Positions 8,206-17,589 of a stretch of DNA of 64,000 nt are shown here, in pieces. Position 1 is the first letter of the stretch. Each line of letters begins with the position of its first letter. The notes below the pieces were generated by a model. It was given only the letters and a program-made list of their open reading frames with translations. It had not been told where the DNA came from and ran no database searches. This DNA comes from Bacteroidia bacterium (GTDB lineage: Bacteria; Bacteroidota; Bacteroidia; Palsa-965). The stretch covers positions 1 through 64,000 of the forward strand of contig JAKLJE010000015.1 in assembly GCA_023151315.1 (NCBI GenBank). The letters are read 5' to 3'. The translations under genes were made by a program, and so were the position numbers.

Positions 8206-10410
8206 ATGATTGCAACCGAAGGATTGGTGCTTACGGATGAACTGAAGAAATATTTCGGGTTCGATAAATTTAAAGGTCAGCAGGAAGAAATTATTACCAG
8301 CATTCTTGAAGGCAAAGACACTTTTGTGATTATGCCTACAGGTGGAGGTAAATCACTCTGCTATCAGTTGCCGGCTCTTATTTCTGAAGGAACAGCTATT
8401 ATAGTTTCTCCGCTTATCGCACTGATGAAGAATCAGGTTGATGCAATCCGTAATTACGGTACAGACGACGGAATCGCTCACTTCATGAATTCTTCGCTTA
8501 CCAAAGCGGAAATTCTTCAGGTGAAGAAAGATATCACCTCAGGTAAAACCAAACTTCTTTACGTTGCACCTGAATCATTGACGAAGGAAGAAAATGTTGC
8601 ATTCCTTCGTGAAATTCAAATTTCATTTTTCGCTATTGATGAAGCACATTGTATTTCAGAATGGGGTCACGATTTCCGTCCTGAATACCGCCGACTGCGT
8701 CCGATAATTGAAGCAATTGGACAAGTGCCGATCATTGCGCTTACAGCAACTGCAACACCGAAAGTTCAGCAGGATATCCTGAAGAACCTTGGAATGACAG
8801 AGGCTTCCGTTTTCAAATCTTCGTTCAATCGTTCGAATCTTTACTACGAGGTTCGTCCGAAAGTGAATGTGATTAAAGAAGTGATCCGCTTCATTAAGAA
8901 ACACGAGGGGAAATCAGGCATTGTTTATTGCCTGAGCCGAAAGAAAGTGGAAGAGCTTGCCGAATCGTTGAAAGTAAACGGTATTAAAGCACTTCCTTAT
9001 CATGCCGGACTGGATGCGTCGACTCGCGCACAAACACAGGATGATTTTCTCATGGAGAAAATTGACGTGATTGTTGCGACCATTGCATTCGGAATGGGAA
9101 TCGACAAACCCGATGTACGTTTCGTAATTCACCACGATATTCCGAAATCACTGGAAGGTTATTATCAGGAAACCGGACGCGCAGGTCGCGACGGCGGTGA
9201 AGGTCATTGTCTCACTTTCTACAGCTATGATGATATTCAGAAGCTGGAGAAATTCATGAAAGGCAAACCGGTTGCAGAACAGGAAATCGGGAAACAATTG
9301 CTTCTTGAAACTGTGGCTTACGCCGAGTCATCTGCTTGTCGACGCAAAGTGATTCTGCATTATTTCGGTGAACGATATGAGCAGGAGAATTGCGGACAAT
9401 GTGATAACTGCAGTAATCCGAAAACGAAAGTTGAAGTGACAGACGAAATCGGGCTGGTGCTGGAAACGATTGCTGAAGTAAAAGAGAAGTTTAAAGACAA
9501 ACATATCATTCACGTTGTTACCGGATTTATTTCTCCGACCGTGAAATCATACAAGCATAACGATCTTGAAGTTTTCGGAAAAGGTCTGGATGATGAAAAA
9601 GGTGAAAGCTACTGGAATGCGGTTATCCGCACAGCGGTGCTGGAAGGAATGATCACGAAAGACATTGAGAATTACGGATTACTCAAACTCACACCGAAAG
9701 CGAAAGAGTTTTTGAAAAATCCTTGGCCGGTGTCGATGACGCTCGATCACAATTACGAAGGAGCTGAAAGTGATGATGATGATGATATTGCAGCTGGTGG
9801 AAAGAATGGAGGAGGAGCTGATCCGGAATTGTATGCAATGCTGAAGGATTTGTGCCGTCAGGTTGCCCGTGCGAAGAATCTGCCTCCGTATGTTGTTTTC
9901 CAGGAAACTTCATTAGAGGAAATGGCAATTCAGTATCCTGTGAATATTCAGGAACTCACTAAGATCAATGGTGTAGGGCCGGGCAAAGCGCAGAAATTCG
10001 GTAAGCCTTTCGTGGATATGATTGCGAAGTATGTTGAGGAAAACGAAATCGAACGTCCTCAGGATCTCGTTGTGAAATCCATTGTAAATAAATCCGGATT
10101 GAAAGTACACATCATTCAGAGCATCGATCGTAAACTGGATCTTGTAGACGTGGCTGAAGCAAAAGGTCTCAAGATTGAAGATATCATTGCTGAACTTGAA
10201 TCGATTGTTCATTCAGGAACACGCGTGAACATCAATTACTACATTGATGAAGTGATGGATGAAGAGAAGCAGGAAGAGATTGAAGATTACTTCCGCGAAG
10301 CAGAATCCGATTCACTGGAGGCGGCAATTGATGAACTTGGCGAAGAGGATTATACTGCAGAGGAAATCCGTCTGGTACGTATCAAATTCCTTTCTGAGAA
10401 CGGAAACTGA
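8206..10410 (+). CDS. recQ: ATP-dependent DNA helicase RecQ
   Basis: A 734-residue 3'-5' DNA helicase of the RecQ family, acting in recombination and stalled-fork repair. Helicase motifs in order: motif 0 FGFDKFKGQQEEII (17-30), Walker A MPTGGGKS (43-50), DEAHCISEWGHDFR (145-158), LTATATP, and QETGRAGRDG. The RecQ-C-terminal zinc site uses Cys in SSACRRKV and ENCGQCDNC (about 377-402). A winged helix follows, then an HRDC domain at about 540-615 (DLCRQVARAKNLPPYVVF). Beyond HRDC is an extra ~110-residue acidic tail with a second helix-turn-helix-like segment, usual for Bacteroidota RecQ. A hairpin in the leader may affect expression. Confidence 0.97.
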   Translation: MIATEGLVLTDELKKYFGFDKFKGQQEEIITSILEGKDTFVIMPTGGGKSLCYQLPALISEGTAIIVSPLIALMKNQVDAIRNYGTDDGIAHFMNSSLTKAEILQVKKDITSGKTKLLYVAPESLTKEENVAFLREIQISFFAIDEAHCISEWGHDFRPEYRRLRPIIEAIGQVPIIALTATATPKVQQDILKNLGMTEASVFKSSFNRSNLYYEVRPKVNVIKEVIRFIKKHEGKSGIVYCLSRKKVEELAESLKVNGIKALPYHAGLDASTRAQTQDDFLMEKIDVIVATIAFGMGIDKPDVRFVIHHDIPKSLEGYYQETGRAGRDGGEGHCLTFYSYDDIQKLEKFMKGKPVAEQEIGKQLLLETVAYAESSACRRKVILHYFGERYEQENCGQCDNCSNPKTKVEVTDEIGLVLETIAEVKEKFKDKHIIHVVTGFISPTVKSYKHNDLEVFGKGLDDEKGESYWNAVIRTAVLEGMITKDIENYGLLKLTPKAKEFLKNPWPVSMTLDHNYEGAESDDDDDIAAGGKNGGGADPELYAMLKDLCRQVARAKNLPPYVVFQETSLEEMAIQYPVNIQELTKINGVGPGKAQKFGKPFVDMIAKYVEENEIERPQDLVVKSIVNKSGLKVHIIQSIDRKLDLVDVAEAKGLKIEDIIAELESIVHSGTRVNINYYIDEVMDEEKQEEIEDYFREAESDSLEAAIDELGEEDYTAEEIRLVRIKFLSENGN

Positions 10411-10415
10411 TCGGT

Positions 10416-11324
10416 TTATTTAACTGAAACTTCCCAAACCATTATGGCACGATCATCTCCCGTGGAGATAAGACCGTGTTCATTCCACAATACCTTATTC
10501 ACGGAGTTTGGGTGCGCATCAAATTTTTCTTTGTTGATGCGTACAAGAACTTCGAACGTTTCCGCATTCCACACTTTCACGGTTTTATCGCGACTTCCTG
10601 TTGCGAATAATTTTCCATCAGGTGAATACGCGATGCTGTAGATTGCGTAGTTGTGGGCTGCAATATCATGAACGAGCGAATAATCATTTGTTGCGTCCCA
10701 AACTTTCAGATGCGCATCACGTCCGCCTGAGAGCAAAAGATTTCCTTCAGGATTCCACTGCACAACATTGGCAGCGAGTTCATGAGCATGAAACTGTTTC
10801 ACTTCTTTCATCAGAGGAAGTGAAAAAATGCGAATCATGCAATCGCTGGAAGCTACAGCAAGTAAATCACCGGAAGGATGCACAGACATGCTTCGGACTT
10901 TCTCATTGCAGATTTGCAGGCTCTTCAGTTTCTCAAATGAAATTGCATCCAGCACGATAATTGAACCGTCACCGGAACTTGCAAAAAAGAGATTGTGCTT
11001 TTCGCAATACGCAAATTCAAAAACCTGCGAATTGAAATGCTTATCGGCACGCAGTTCTTTTTTCGCTGCCGGATCAATCACGTGAACTGTTCCTCCGCTG
11101 GTCCCTGCAATGATGCGGTGAGGATTCTGTACAGAAGCGAGCGCAATGATATGCGTTGGCATGTATGCGCTTATTTCCCCCGGAACACCATTCGCAACCG
11201 ACCATGAACCCATGAGCTGATCGCTGCTGCCGGAAAGAATCACTCCGTCAATTCCGCTTTCTGTTATTGTATAAACAGGACCTTTATGACCTGTGAAAAC
11301 ATGTTTTCGTGTAATTTCTATCAT
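10416..11324 (-). CDS. WD40-repeat beta-propeller protein
   Basis: A 302-residue cytoplasmic protein starting at ATG 11324 (MIEITRKHVFTGHKG). It consists of about seven WD40 blades with GH...D...W/Y-type repeats, e.g. FTGHKGPVYTI, HPSGDLLAVASSDCMIRIF, WNPEGNLLLSGGRDAHLKVWD, YSPDGKLFATGSRDKTVKVWN. No enzymatic domain is attached, so it should be a protein-interaction platform. It starts 11 nt after the stop of the SpoIIE phosphatase gene on the same strand, suggesting a joint signalling module in which the propeller could be a partner or substrate scaffold. That functional link is inference from operon position. Confidence 0.88.
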   Translation of the reverse strand: MIEITRKHVFTGHKGPVYTITESGIDGVILSGSSDQLMGSWSVANGVPGEISAYMPTHIIALASVQNPHRIIAGTSGGTVHVIDPAAKKELRADKHFNSQVFEFAYCEKHNLFFASSGDGSIIVLDAISFEKLKSLQICNEKVRSMSVHPSGDLLAVASSDCMIRIFSLPLMKEVKQFHAHELAANVVQWNPEGNLLLSGGRDAHLKVWDATNDYSLVHDIAAHNYAIYSIAYSPDGKLFATGSRDKTVKVWNAETFEVLVRINKEKFDAHPNSVNKVLWNEHGLISTGDDRAIMVWEVSVK

Positions 11325-11335
11325 CTCATTCCATC

Positions 11336-13654
11336 TTAACTGATTCTGAAAGCAATCATACAAACATCGTCGTTCTGCTCGAGATCGCCTCTCCAGGTTT
11401 CAAAACTATTGTCCAGAATCTGATATTGCTCTTTCATACTTAATTCTGAAGATTCTATCAGCAGTTTTTTCAAAGTATTGTATTTGAATTTCTTTCCGAG
11501 AGGTCCGCCGAATTGATCTGCATAACCATCCGAGAACAGGAAAACACGATCACCGCTGTTGACACTGAGGCTGTGATTTGTAAATGGCTTTCTGTATTCG
11601 TACAAACCTATTGGCTGCTTGTCGGCTTTGATTTCGAAAAGTTCCTTTGTCTGGTTTCTGTATATCACCAAAGGATTATGCGCTCCGCAATATTGTAGTT
11701 CGCCTGTAGTGCGATTGTAATTGATCAGTGAAATATCCATTCCGTCACGCACTTCATAATGTTCCGTTTCAAAAGTTAGCGTCACAAGATCACTCAGCTT
11801 TTCAAGAATGGCAGAAGGAGTACGTAATCCGAATTCACGGACACAGCGTTCGAGACTGTTGGCGCCCACAACACTGACCATCGCTCCGGGGACACCATGT
11901 CCGGTACAATCTACAGTAGCAACAAGCAGTTGATCACCGTCTTCAAACATCCAATAAAAATCGCCCGACACAATATCTTTCGGTTTGTAGATCAGAAAAC
12001 TTTCACCCATTGCGCGGTGCATTGCATCTACATCCGGCAGAATGGCATGCTGTAATCGTTTTGCGTAGTTTATGGAATCAATAATCTCGCGGTTCTTGAC
12101 TTCGAGAAGTACTTTCTGAAGGTTCAATTCTTCCGTTCGCTCTTCAACTTTCGCTTCGAGATTCTGATTGATATCTTTCAGCTCGCCGATAAGTTTGCGA
12201 ATACTGTGCTGCATCTTACGGAAGCTAGTGGCCAGCATACCAATCTCATCCTTACGCTGAATGTCGATTTCCACATCAAAGTTTCCTTTTGCCACCTCCA
12301 TCGCATCAATGGAAAGCACTTTCAACGGACGAGAGAAACTGCGCGACAGCATGTAGGAAATAATCAAAACCAAAACTAACAGCACTCCGCAACCGGCAAC
12401 GATGCGCCAACGCAAAGCATAAATATGACTGAATGCTTCCGACTCATCGATTTCACTCATGATGACCCAGTTCAATCCGGGAATATTTACCGGTCGGTAT
12501 GAAGAGAGCACAGGAATACCGCGGTAATCATTGAAGATCCGTGTTGCAGTGTTACCTTTCAACGCGTCTTCAGTTCCTTCTGTTTTAACTTCCTGAAGTC
12601 CGATGGAAGTATTGAGGTTGCGGATTTTTCTTACGGTGGCTGCATCCGTTCCGATAGAAGATATCATTCTGAAATAGGAAGCACTGTCTTCAATCAGGAA
12701 TCGAGATTGATTACGTATTTTATAATCACTGCCAACAAGGTACGTTTCTCCGCTTGTGCCGAGTCCTGTGCGTTGCCATCCGTTGTTGCTGGTCATTACT
12801 GCGTCAATCTTATCGATTGGCAATTGAAAAGCAAGTACGCCAACGAGAGTGTCATGATCGATAATCGGTGCGCCAATGAAAGCTGCGTGCTGATTGTATG
12901 AAGGATGATATGGCTCGTAATCTGCAATGCTGAAATAACCTGAATCGAGTCCATGTGCTTTTACATCGTTGTAAACACGCGCAAGATTCGTGTTGCGGAA
13001 CGGACCCGTTTCCAGAGAGGTTCCGAAATCAACTTCTTTGTAAACCGTGTACACAATATTTCCATTGTGTATGTCTATGAGAAAGATGTCATAGTATCCG
13101 AATTTCTCCATGTAATTGCGGAAGAACGGATGCAGATTGCGATGATGCGCAGAATAGGAGCTGCGGTCCTCAGCTGAATCCAGCCGGTGTTTTTCTGAAA
13201 CCGGAAATGGATTGTTTACCATGTAAATGTTCTGAAGTACGCGACAGTTCGAATCAGGAGATTGTTCGGTGGCGAGGAACGTTTTCTTATCGAGATTGGC
13301 GTTGAGCTTTTTCAAATACACACTCTCGAAGTAGTTGTTGAGTTCCTTGTCAACAGTCATCATCTTTCTCGTATTCATGCCGAGATCGATATAGACATTA
13401 TTGTATCCCGCTTCAAGTTGATGCGTAGCATTCACAACAGTAGGATCAACTGATAAAGTGAGAATCTGATCTCGGATCAAGCCGAAATAATCTTCAATCT
13501 GAGTGGCCTTTAATTCACGAACTGCTGTAAGGCGGTTAAATGATTCTTCTTCCAGTGCTTCTTTCCCGCGGAAATAGGAGAGCACGCCCGTGAAGGTCAT
13601 TGCGGCTGTTGCAACCAGCAGAAAATAAAGTGAAAGACGTATCCAGATTTTCAT
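11336..13654 (-). CDS. Cache-HAMP-SpoIIE (PP2C) membrane phosphatase
   Basis: A 772-residue sensor phosphatase. TM1 is at about 6-27. An extracytoplasmic double-Cache-like sensor domain spans ~30-410 (FRNYMEKFGYYDIFLID, LVGVLAFQLPIDKI). TM2 is at about 418-436 (GVLLVLVLIISYML), followed by HAMP (RPLKVLSIDAMEVAKGNFDV) and a coiled coil (~490-540). The SpoIIE/PP2C catalytic domain follows, with metal-binding Asp motifs VSGDFYW, DCTGHGVPGAM, DGMDISL, FSDGYADQFGG and the final NDDVCMIAF. It should dephosphorylate Ser/Thr-phosphoproteins, typically anti-sigma antagonists, in response to an external ligand. No STAS or anti-sigma gene is nearby; the only operon partner is the WD40 gene. A TAACTTCG -7-like element sits 8 nt before its ATG. 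Confidence 0.92.
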   Translation of the reverse strand: MKIWIRLSLYFLLVATAAMTFTGVLSYFRGKEALEEESFNRLTAVRELKATQIEDYFGLIRDQILTLSVDPTVVNATHQLEAGYNNVYIDLGMNTRKMMTVDKELNNYFESVYLKKLNANLDKKTFLATEQSPDSNCRVLQNIYMVNNPFPVSEKHRLDSAEDRSSYSAHHRNLHPFFRNYMEKFGYYDIFLIDIHNGNIVYTVYKEVDFGTSLETGPFRNTNLARVYNDVKAHGLDSGYFSIADYEPYHPSYNQHAAFIGAPIIDHDTLVGVLAFQLPIDKIDAVMTSNNGWQRTGLGTSGETYLVGSDYKIRNQSRFLIEDSASYFRMISSIGTDAATVRKIRNLNTSIGLQEVKTEGTEDALKGNTATRIFNDYRGIPVLSSYRPVNIPGLNWVIMSEIDESEAFSHIYALRWRIVAGCGVLLVLVLIISYMLSRSFSRPLKVLSIDAMEVAKGNFDVEIDIQRKDEIGMLATSFRKMQHSIRKLIGELKDINQNLEAKVEERTEELNLQKVLLEVKNREIIDSINYAKRLQHAILPDVDAMHRAMGESFLIYKPKDIVSGDFYWMFEDGDQLLVATVDCTGHGVPGAMVSVVGANSLERCVREFGLRTPSAILEKLSDLVTLTFETEHYEVRDGMDISLINYNRTTGELQYCGAHNPLVIYRNQTKELFEIKADKQPIGLYEYRKPFTNHSLSVNSGDRVFLFSDGYADQFGGPLGKKFKYNTLKKLLIESSELSMKEQYQILDNSFETWRGDLEQNDDVCMIAFRIS

Positions 13655-13748
13655 GGGAAGAGCGAAGTTAACGAATGTTGACTCAAATGCCCCGCTTGTT
13701 CAGGATTACATTATGGAAAGTTGGATATCGTTGTACCTTTAACTTGTG

Positions 13749-14411
13749 ATGAAGAACTTTCTGCGCTGGCCATTTGCTTCCCGTCTCCGACGATGGTTGT
13801 TTGCATACGTTCCCGTCCTTCTTCTTGCCGCAGTTTTCGCTTGCGATTTATGGATTGAGAAGAACGCAGAAGGACGCATGTACAATCGTATTTTGGATGT
13901 TCCTGAAAATTCCGCGGCTTTGGTTTTAGGTACAAGTCCGCGTTCGCATGGAAGAGTGAATCTGTATTACATGTACAGAATGCAGGCGGCGGCAGATTTA
14001 TGGAAGGCCGGTAAGGTGAAGTATATCATCGTGAGCGGCGATAATTCTACTGCAGAATATGATGAGGCCACTTACATGAAAGAAACACTGAACAAACTCG
14101 GTATTCCTGATTCCGTTATTACACTGGACTACGCCGGATTCCGCACGTTGGATTCCGTTGTCCGTGCCTATTGGGTTTTCGGTCAGAAAAACATTGTAGT
14201 GGTGTCGCAACCTTTTCACAACGAAAGAGCCATTTTCATTGCGGATCATTTCGGAATGAATGCATGCGCGTTCAATGCCAAAGATGTACCGGATGAATAC
14301 GGATGGAAAACGTCGTTACGTGAATATCTCGCACGCGTTAAAGCCGTTCTCGATCTTTTCGTGTTCGATACAGCACCGAAATTTCCGGGACCTCCTGAAC
14401 CGATAAAGTAA
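13749..14411 (+). CDS. SanA/YdcF-like DUF218 membrane protein
   Basis: A 220-residue protein; ATG 13749 is preferred over the GTG immediately before it. An N-terminal membrane anchor (LFAYVPVLLLAAVFACDLWI) leads into a periplasmic DUF218 domain. This has the typical ALVLGTSPRSHGR near the start, ADLWKAGKVKYIIVSGDN, a helix EATYMKETLNKLGIPDSVI and the conserved VVSQPFHNERA. SanA/ElyC-type proteins affect envelope barrier function and peptidoglycan or lipid carrier steps, but no reaction is established. It is monocistronic, divergent from the SpoIIE gene, with a TACCTTTA element 7 nt before the start. It ends 1 nt before the stop of the convergent T9SS gene. Confidence 0.85.
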   Translation: MKNFLRWPFASRLRRWLFAYVPVLLLAAVFACDLWIEKNAEGRMYNRILDVPENSAALVLGTSPRSHGRVNLYYMYRMQAAADLWKAGKVKYIIVSGDNSTAEYDEATYMKETLNKLGIPDSVITLDYAGFRTLDSVVRAYWVFGQKNIVVVSQPFHNERAIFIADHFGMNACAFNAKDVPDEYGWKTSLREYLARVKAVLDLFVFDTAPKFPGPPEPIK

Positions 14412-14412
14412 T

Positions 14413-17400
14413 TTATCTTTCGAGATGCAGGAAGCCTGTTTCGTGTACTTCTTCGCTCGCACAGTTGATGTAATGCAGAATGTAGTAGTAAACACCTTCT
14501 GTTGCGCGATCCTTGTTATACATACCGTCCCATTTGTGAACAGGATCCGTTGACATAAATACCATTACGCCCCAACGGTCATAGATTTCCATTCGGTACA
14601 AATCAGCAGACGGAGTTCCTACATCGTAGAAGTCGTTGACTCCATCTCCGTTCGGAGTGAATACATTCGGAACCATTACAGTTCCGCCGCCACCTTCAGT
14701 TACATAAATTGTATCGGTCTCCACACAGTTGGCATGTGTGATTTGCACCCAATACACGCCTGCTGAGCTCACGGAGATAGTCTGAGTAGTTGAACCGTTG
14801 CTCCAGAGGTAAGTACTTCCCGGATTACCGGCATTCAGAATGATATTTGTACCCGGACAGATTTCCACCGCTCCGTTAGCAGGATTGAAAGTAAACTGAT
14901 CTACAACTATTGTATCTGTTGCACTGCAGGCTCCGAGTGTAACCGTCACCCAATAAGAACCTGTTTGTGTGGCCTGAATAGTTTGTGTTGTTGCACCGGT
15001 ATTCCACTGATAAGTTGCACCTGAAATACCCGCATCAAGAGTTATTGCACCCGGCGGGCAGAACGCAGTATCATTTCCTAAGAATGTGGAAATCGCGCTG
15101 AGTACGTTAATTGTTAAATACGAAGTATCGGAAATGTTACAGCTCGCTGAGTCAATTGCAATCAACATTACTGTGTACGTTCCGGTTTGCGTGTAAATGT
15201 GCGATGGTGCAGTTGTGTTATCCACCGGACTTCCGTCGCCGAAATCCCAGATGTATTGCACACCGTTACTGTTATTCTGGAAGTTCACAGTGAATGGCGC
15301 GCAACCTGATGCGTTAGGAGATGGAGCCGCTGCAGCCTGAACACCCATTTGTTCAAAGTCGATTTTGAAAACGCACACATCCCATCCCGGTGGATTTGTT
15401 CCGGCATTCCATGCGCCCGGTGAAGTCGGGAAACCGGCTCCGCCCTGACATACTGCGTGATAAATTATTCCGCTTGGATCAAAACGACTGGTGCCGCCAT
15501 CAACGTGTCCGCCACCATAGAAAGAACCGAATAAATGTGAAGTTGCGTTTGGTGATAATGTTCCAAGATAACAGGAACCGATTGCTGTTGAGGAGTAGAT
15601 CGCATTGGAAGTTACCGGCCAGGATTGAGATGCTCCGAAACCGGAGAAGTAAATATTCTTGCAGATGTCTACCATGAATGCGGAAGGAGCAACAGCTGCA
15701 CTATTCGATCCGCCGCCAACTACTGTAGAAAAGAGTAGTGAAGTCAGTGCAGGATTGAATTTTGCAATGAAATTCGGACTGCCTGCAACGCTGAATACTC
15801 CGGATGTAACAGGTGCGCCACCTTGAGCTTCTCCATAAATGTAAACGTCATCGTCATAATCTATGTCAAGGAAGTAAGCGTGGTCGAGTCCTGATGTGCC
15901 GAATAAAGTTGAAGCAACTAATGTTGAGCCGTTGGCATCAAGTTCCAACAGGAATCCGTCGTGACTTCCTCCCTGAAATGTGGTTTGGTATGTGCCAACT
16001 GTCACTGGAAAATCATTGGCTGAACTTCCTGTAGCACCGCATACATAAACCTGTCCGGTCGAATTCAAGCGTATTCCGTACGCGCCGTCGGCGCCTGCTC
16101 CACCAAGATATGTTGCCCACATCAATGTGCCCATGTTTGAAGAAAGTTTCAGAGCAACTCCATCCTGTGCACCCGCGTGGGTCTGATCGTACGCACCGGA
16201 AGTAGCAGGGAAATCGGAAGAACTTGAGAAGCTCGCCACAAGCGCATTGCCGCTGGCGTCAACAATAATTTCTCCTCGGAAATTATCGCCGTAGTGAGTA
16301 CTGATTGAATTGTATCCGTCATTCGCGCTTCCACCTACATAGGTAGAGCCGAGTAGGGCGGAACCTGTTGAATTAAGATGAGAAACAACTATGTCGTAAC
16401 TGCCGTTGTGTGATCCGTCATAACATCCTGCAGTAGTCGGGTAGTCCGTTGATTGCGCTGAACCGTAAACATAAAGTTCGTTGTTGTGAACGAACATACT
16501 GTGCGCGTATTCGTCCGATGTTCCGCCGATGTATGTGCAATACTGAAGCGTAGTTCCTGTCGGGTTATACTGACTTATGCCCATATCCACACTTCCTGCG
16601 AAAGAGAGGTCGTAAGCTCCGACAGTAGCGGGGAATCCTGCACCGAAAACGCGACCGGCAGAATAAATATTTCCCGCATCATCGTACGTTGCAGAGTGAC
16701 CGTAAGTGGTGACTGTTGATCCGCTGTAAGTTGAAGCAATAACCACAGGATCAATTACGAGTTCATGATTGCGATCGTAACCGTTCGGGAAACGGAATTT
16801 AACTTCCGTTCCATTGAGTACGAATTCACAATTCACTTCCGTGCGAACGCCGTTGATATTCTGATACGCTACCGGAATTGCTTCGGTGATGTTCATGAAC
16901 CCGGCGTCCAGAATAAGAGTTCCGTTGCGCAGAGATATACTTTTCAATCCCGAATAATTCAGTGTAATCGAATTGGCGTCTGAACCTGCAGCTATCACAA
17001 GATCATATTTCAGATTTCCACCTTTACCGCTGAACACTGCATCAATGCCGGGATAGATTTCATCGTAGGTAAGGAAATTGTAATTCGGGAGATTCCCTTT
17101 CCATTTCGATGCGTCGTTGCCGATAAAGTAATTTGATTTGTGCACTGCAGGCGATGTTCCGAAAATCAGCGGTGCAGGATTCGCGTTCATGAATTGAACA
17201 TCATAAGCGTAGCAGTTCACCTTCCTTTGTTCAATGTTGTAGCGTTCCTTGTTTTTGGCGGCATGGTGTGCATCTTCATGAATCAATTCCAGCTGATCCG
17301 AATTATAGAAAACGTAGCGTATTCCGTTTTGCATGAACCAGGAATGACCGGAAAGGATATCCGCCTTGAAGTAAACGGATGTATTCCATTGACCCTCATT

Positions 17401-17493
17401 CGGAACAAACCATGATTGGGGTTGTGACTCTTGGGAAAATGCTGCAATAGAGGTGCAGGTTCCCAGAATTGCGGAGCAGAGGAAGCGCTTCAT
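14413..17493 (-). CDS. Large secreted DUF7948/PKD protein with T9SS type B (gliding-motility-associated) C-terminus
   Basis: 1026 residues from ATG 17493, which begins the signal peptide MKRFLCSAILGTCTSIAAFS; an in-frame ATG at 17520 would add nine residues. About 25-250 are a DUF7948-type N-domain (FVPNEGQWNTSVYFKAD). About 260-680 are beta-propeller-like repeats (ASTLFGTSGLDHAYFLDID, CTYIGGTSDEYAH) resembling SBBP repeats. A PKD domain follows (VQYIWDFGDGSPVDNT), then two Ig-like repeats (TYQWNTGATTQTIQ, TYLWSNGSTTQTIS). The last ~90 residues are a type B CTD (VFTPNGDGVNDFYDV, IYDRWGVMVF). It is likely an adhesin or structural protein at the cell surface. Confidence 0.88.
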   Translation of the reverse strand: MKRFLCSAILGTCTSIAAFSQESQPQSWFVPNEGQWNTSVYFKADILSGHSWFMQNGIRYVFYNSDQLELIHEDAHHAAKNKERYNIEQRKVNCYAYDVQFMNANPAPLIFGTSPAVHKSNYFIGNDASKWKGNLPNYNFLTYDEIYPGIDAVFSGKGGNLKYDLVIAAGSDANSITLNYSGLKSISLRNGTLILDAGFMNITEAIPVAYQNINGVRTEVNCEFVLNGTEVKFRFPNGYDRNHELVIDPVVIASTYSGSTVTTYGHSATYDDAGNIYSAGRVFGAGFPATVGAYDLSFAGSVDMGISQYNPTGTTLQYCTYIGGTSDEYAHSMFVHNNELYVYGSAQSTDYPTTAGCYDGSHNGSYDIVVSHLNSTGSALLGSTYVGGSANDGYNSISTHYGDNFRGEIIVDASGNALVASFSSSSDFPATSGAYDQTHAGAQDGVALKLSSNMGTLMWATYLGGAGADGAYGIRLNSTGQVYVCGATGSSANDFPVTVGTYQTTFQGGSHDGFLLELDANGSTLVASTLFGTSGLDHAYFLDIDYDDDVYIYGEAQGGAPVTSGVFSVAGSPNFIAKFNPALTSLLFSTVVGGGSNSAAVAPSAFMVDICKNIYFSGFGASQSWPVTSNAIYSSTAIGSCYLGTLSPNATSHLFGSFYGGGHVDGGTSRFDPSGIIYHAVCQGGAGFPTSPGAWNAGTNPPGWDVCVFKIDFEQMGVQAAAAPSPNASGCAPFTVNFQNNSNGVQYIWDFGDGSPVDNTTAPSHIYTQTGTYTVMLIAIDSASCNISDTSYLTINVLSAISTFLGNDTAFCPPGAITLDAGISGATYQWNTGATTQTIQATQTGSYWVTVTLGACSATDTIVVDQFTFNPANGAVEICPGTNIILNAGNPGSTYLWSNGSTTQTISVSSAGVYWVQITHANCVETDTIYVTEGGGGTVMVPNVFTPNGDGVNDFYDVGTPSADLYRMEIYDRWGVMVFMSTDPVHKWDGMYNKDRATEGVYYYILHYINCASEEVHETGFLHLER

Positions 17494-17589
17494 AAGAATC
17501 AGAATTTGTGTTAGCCGCATCCAAGATAGGGAAGTACGGGCTCTGATCCAACAGGAAGAGTTGTAATCTTACGCGCTCAAGAGGATTGT

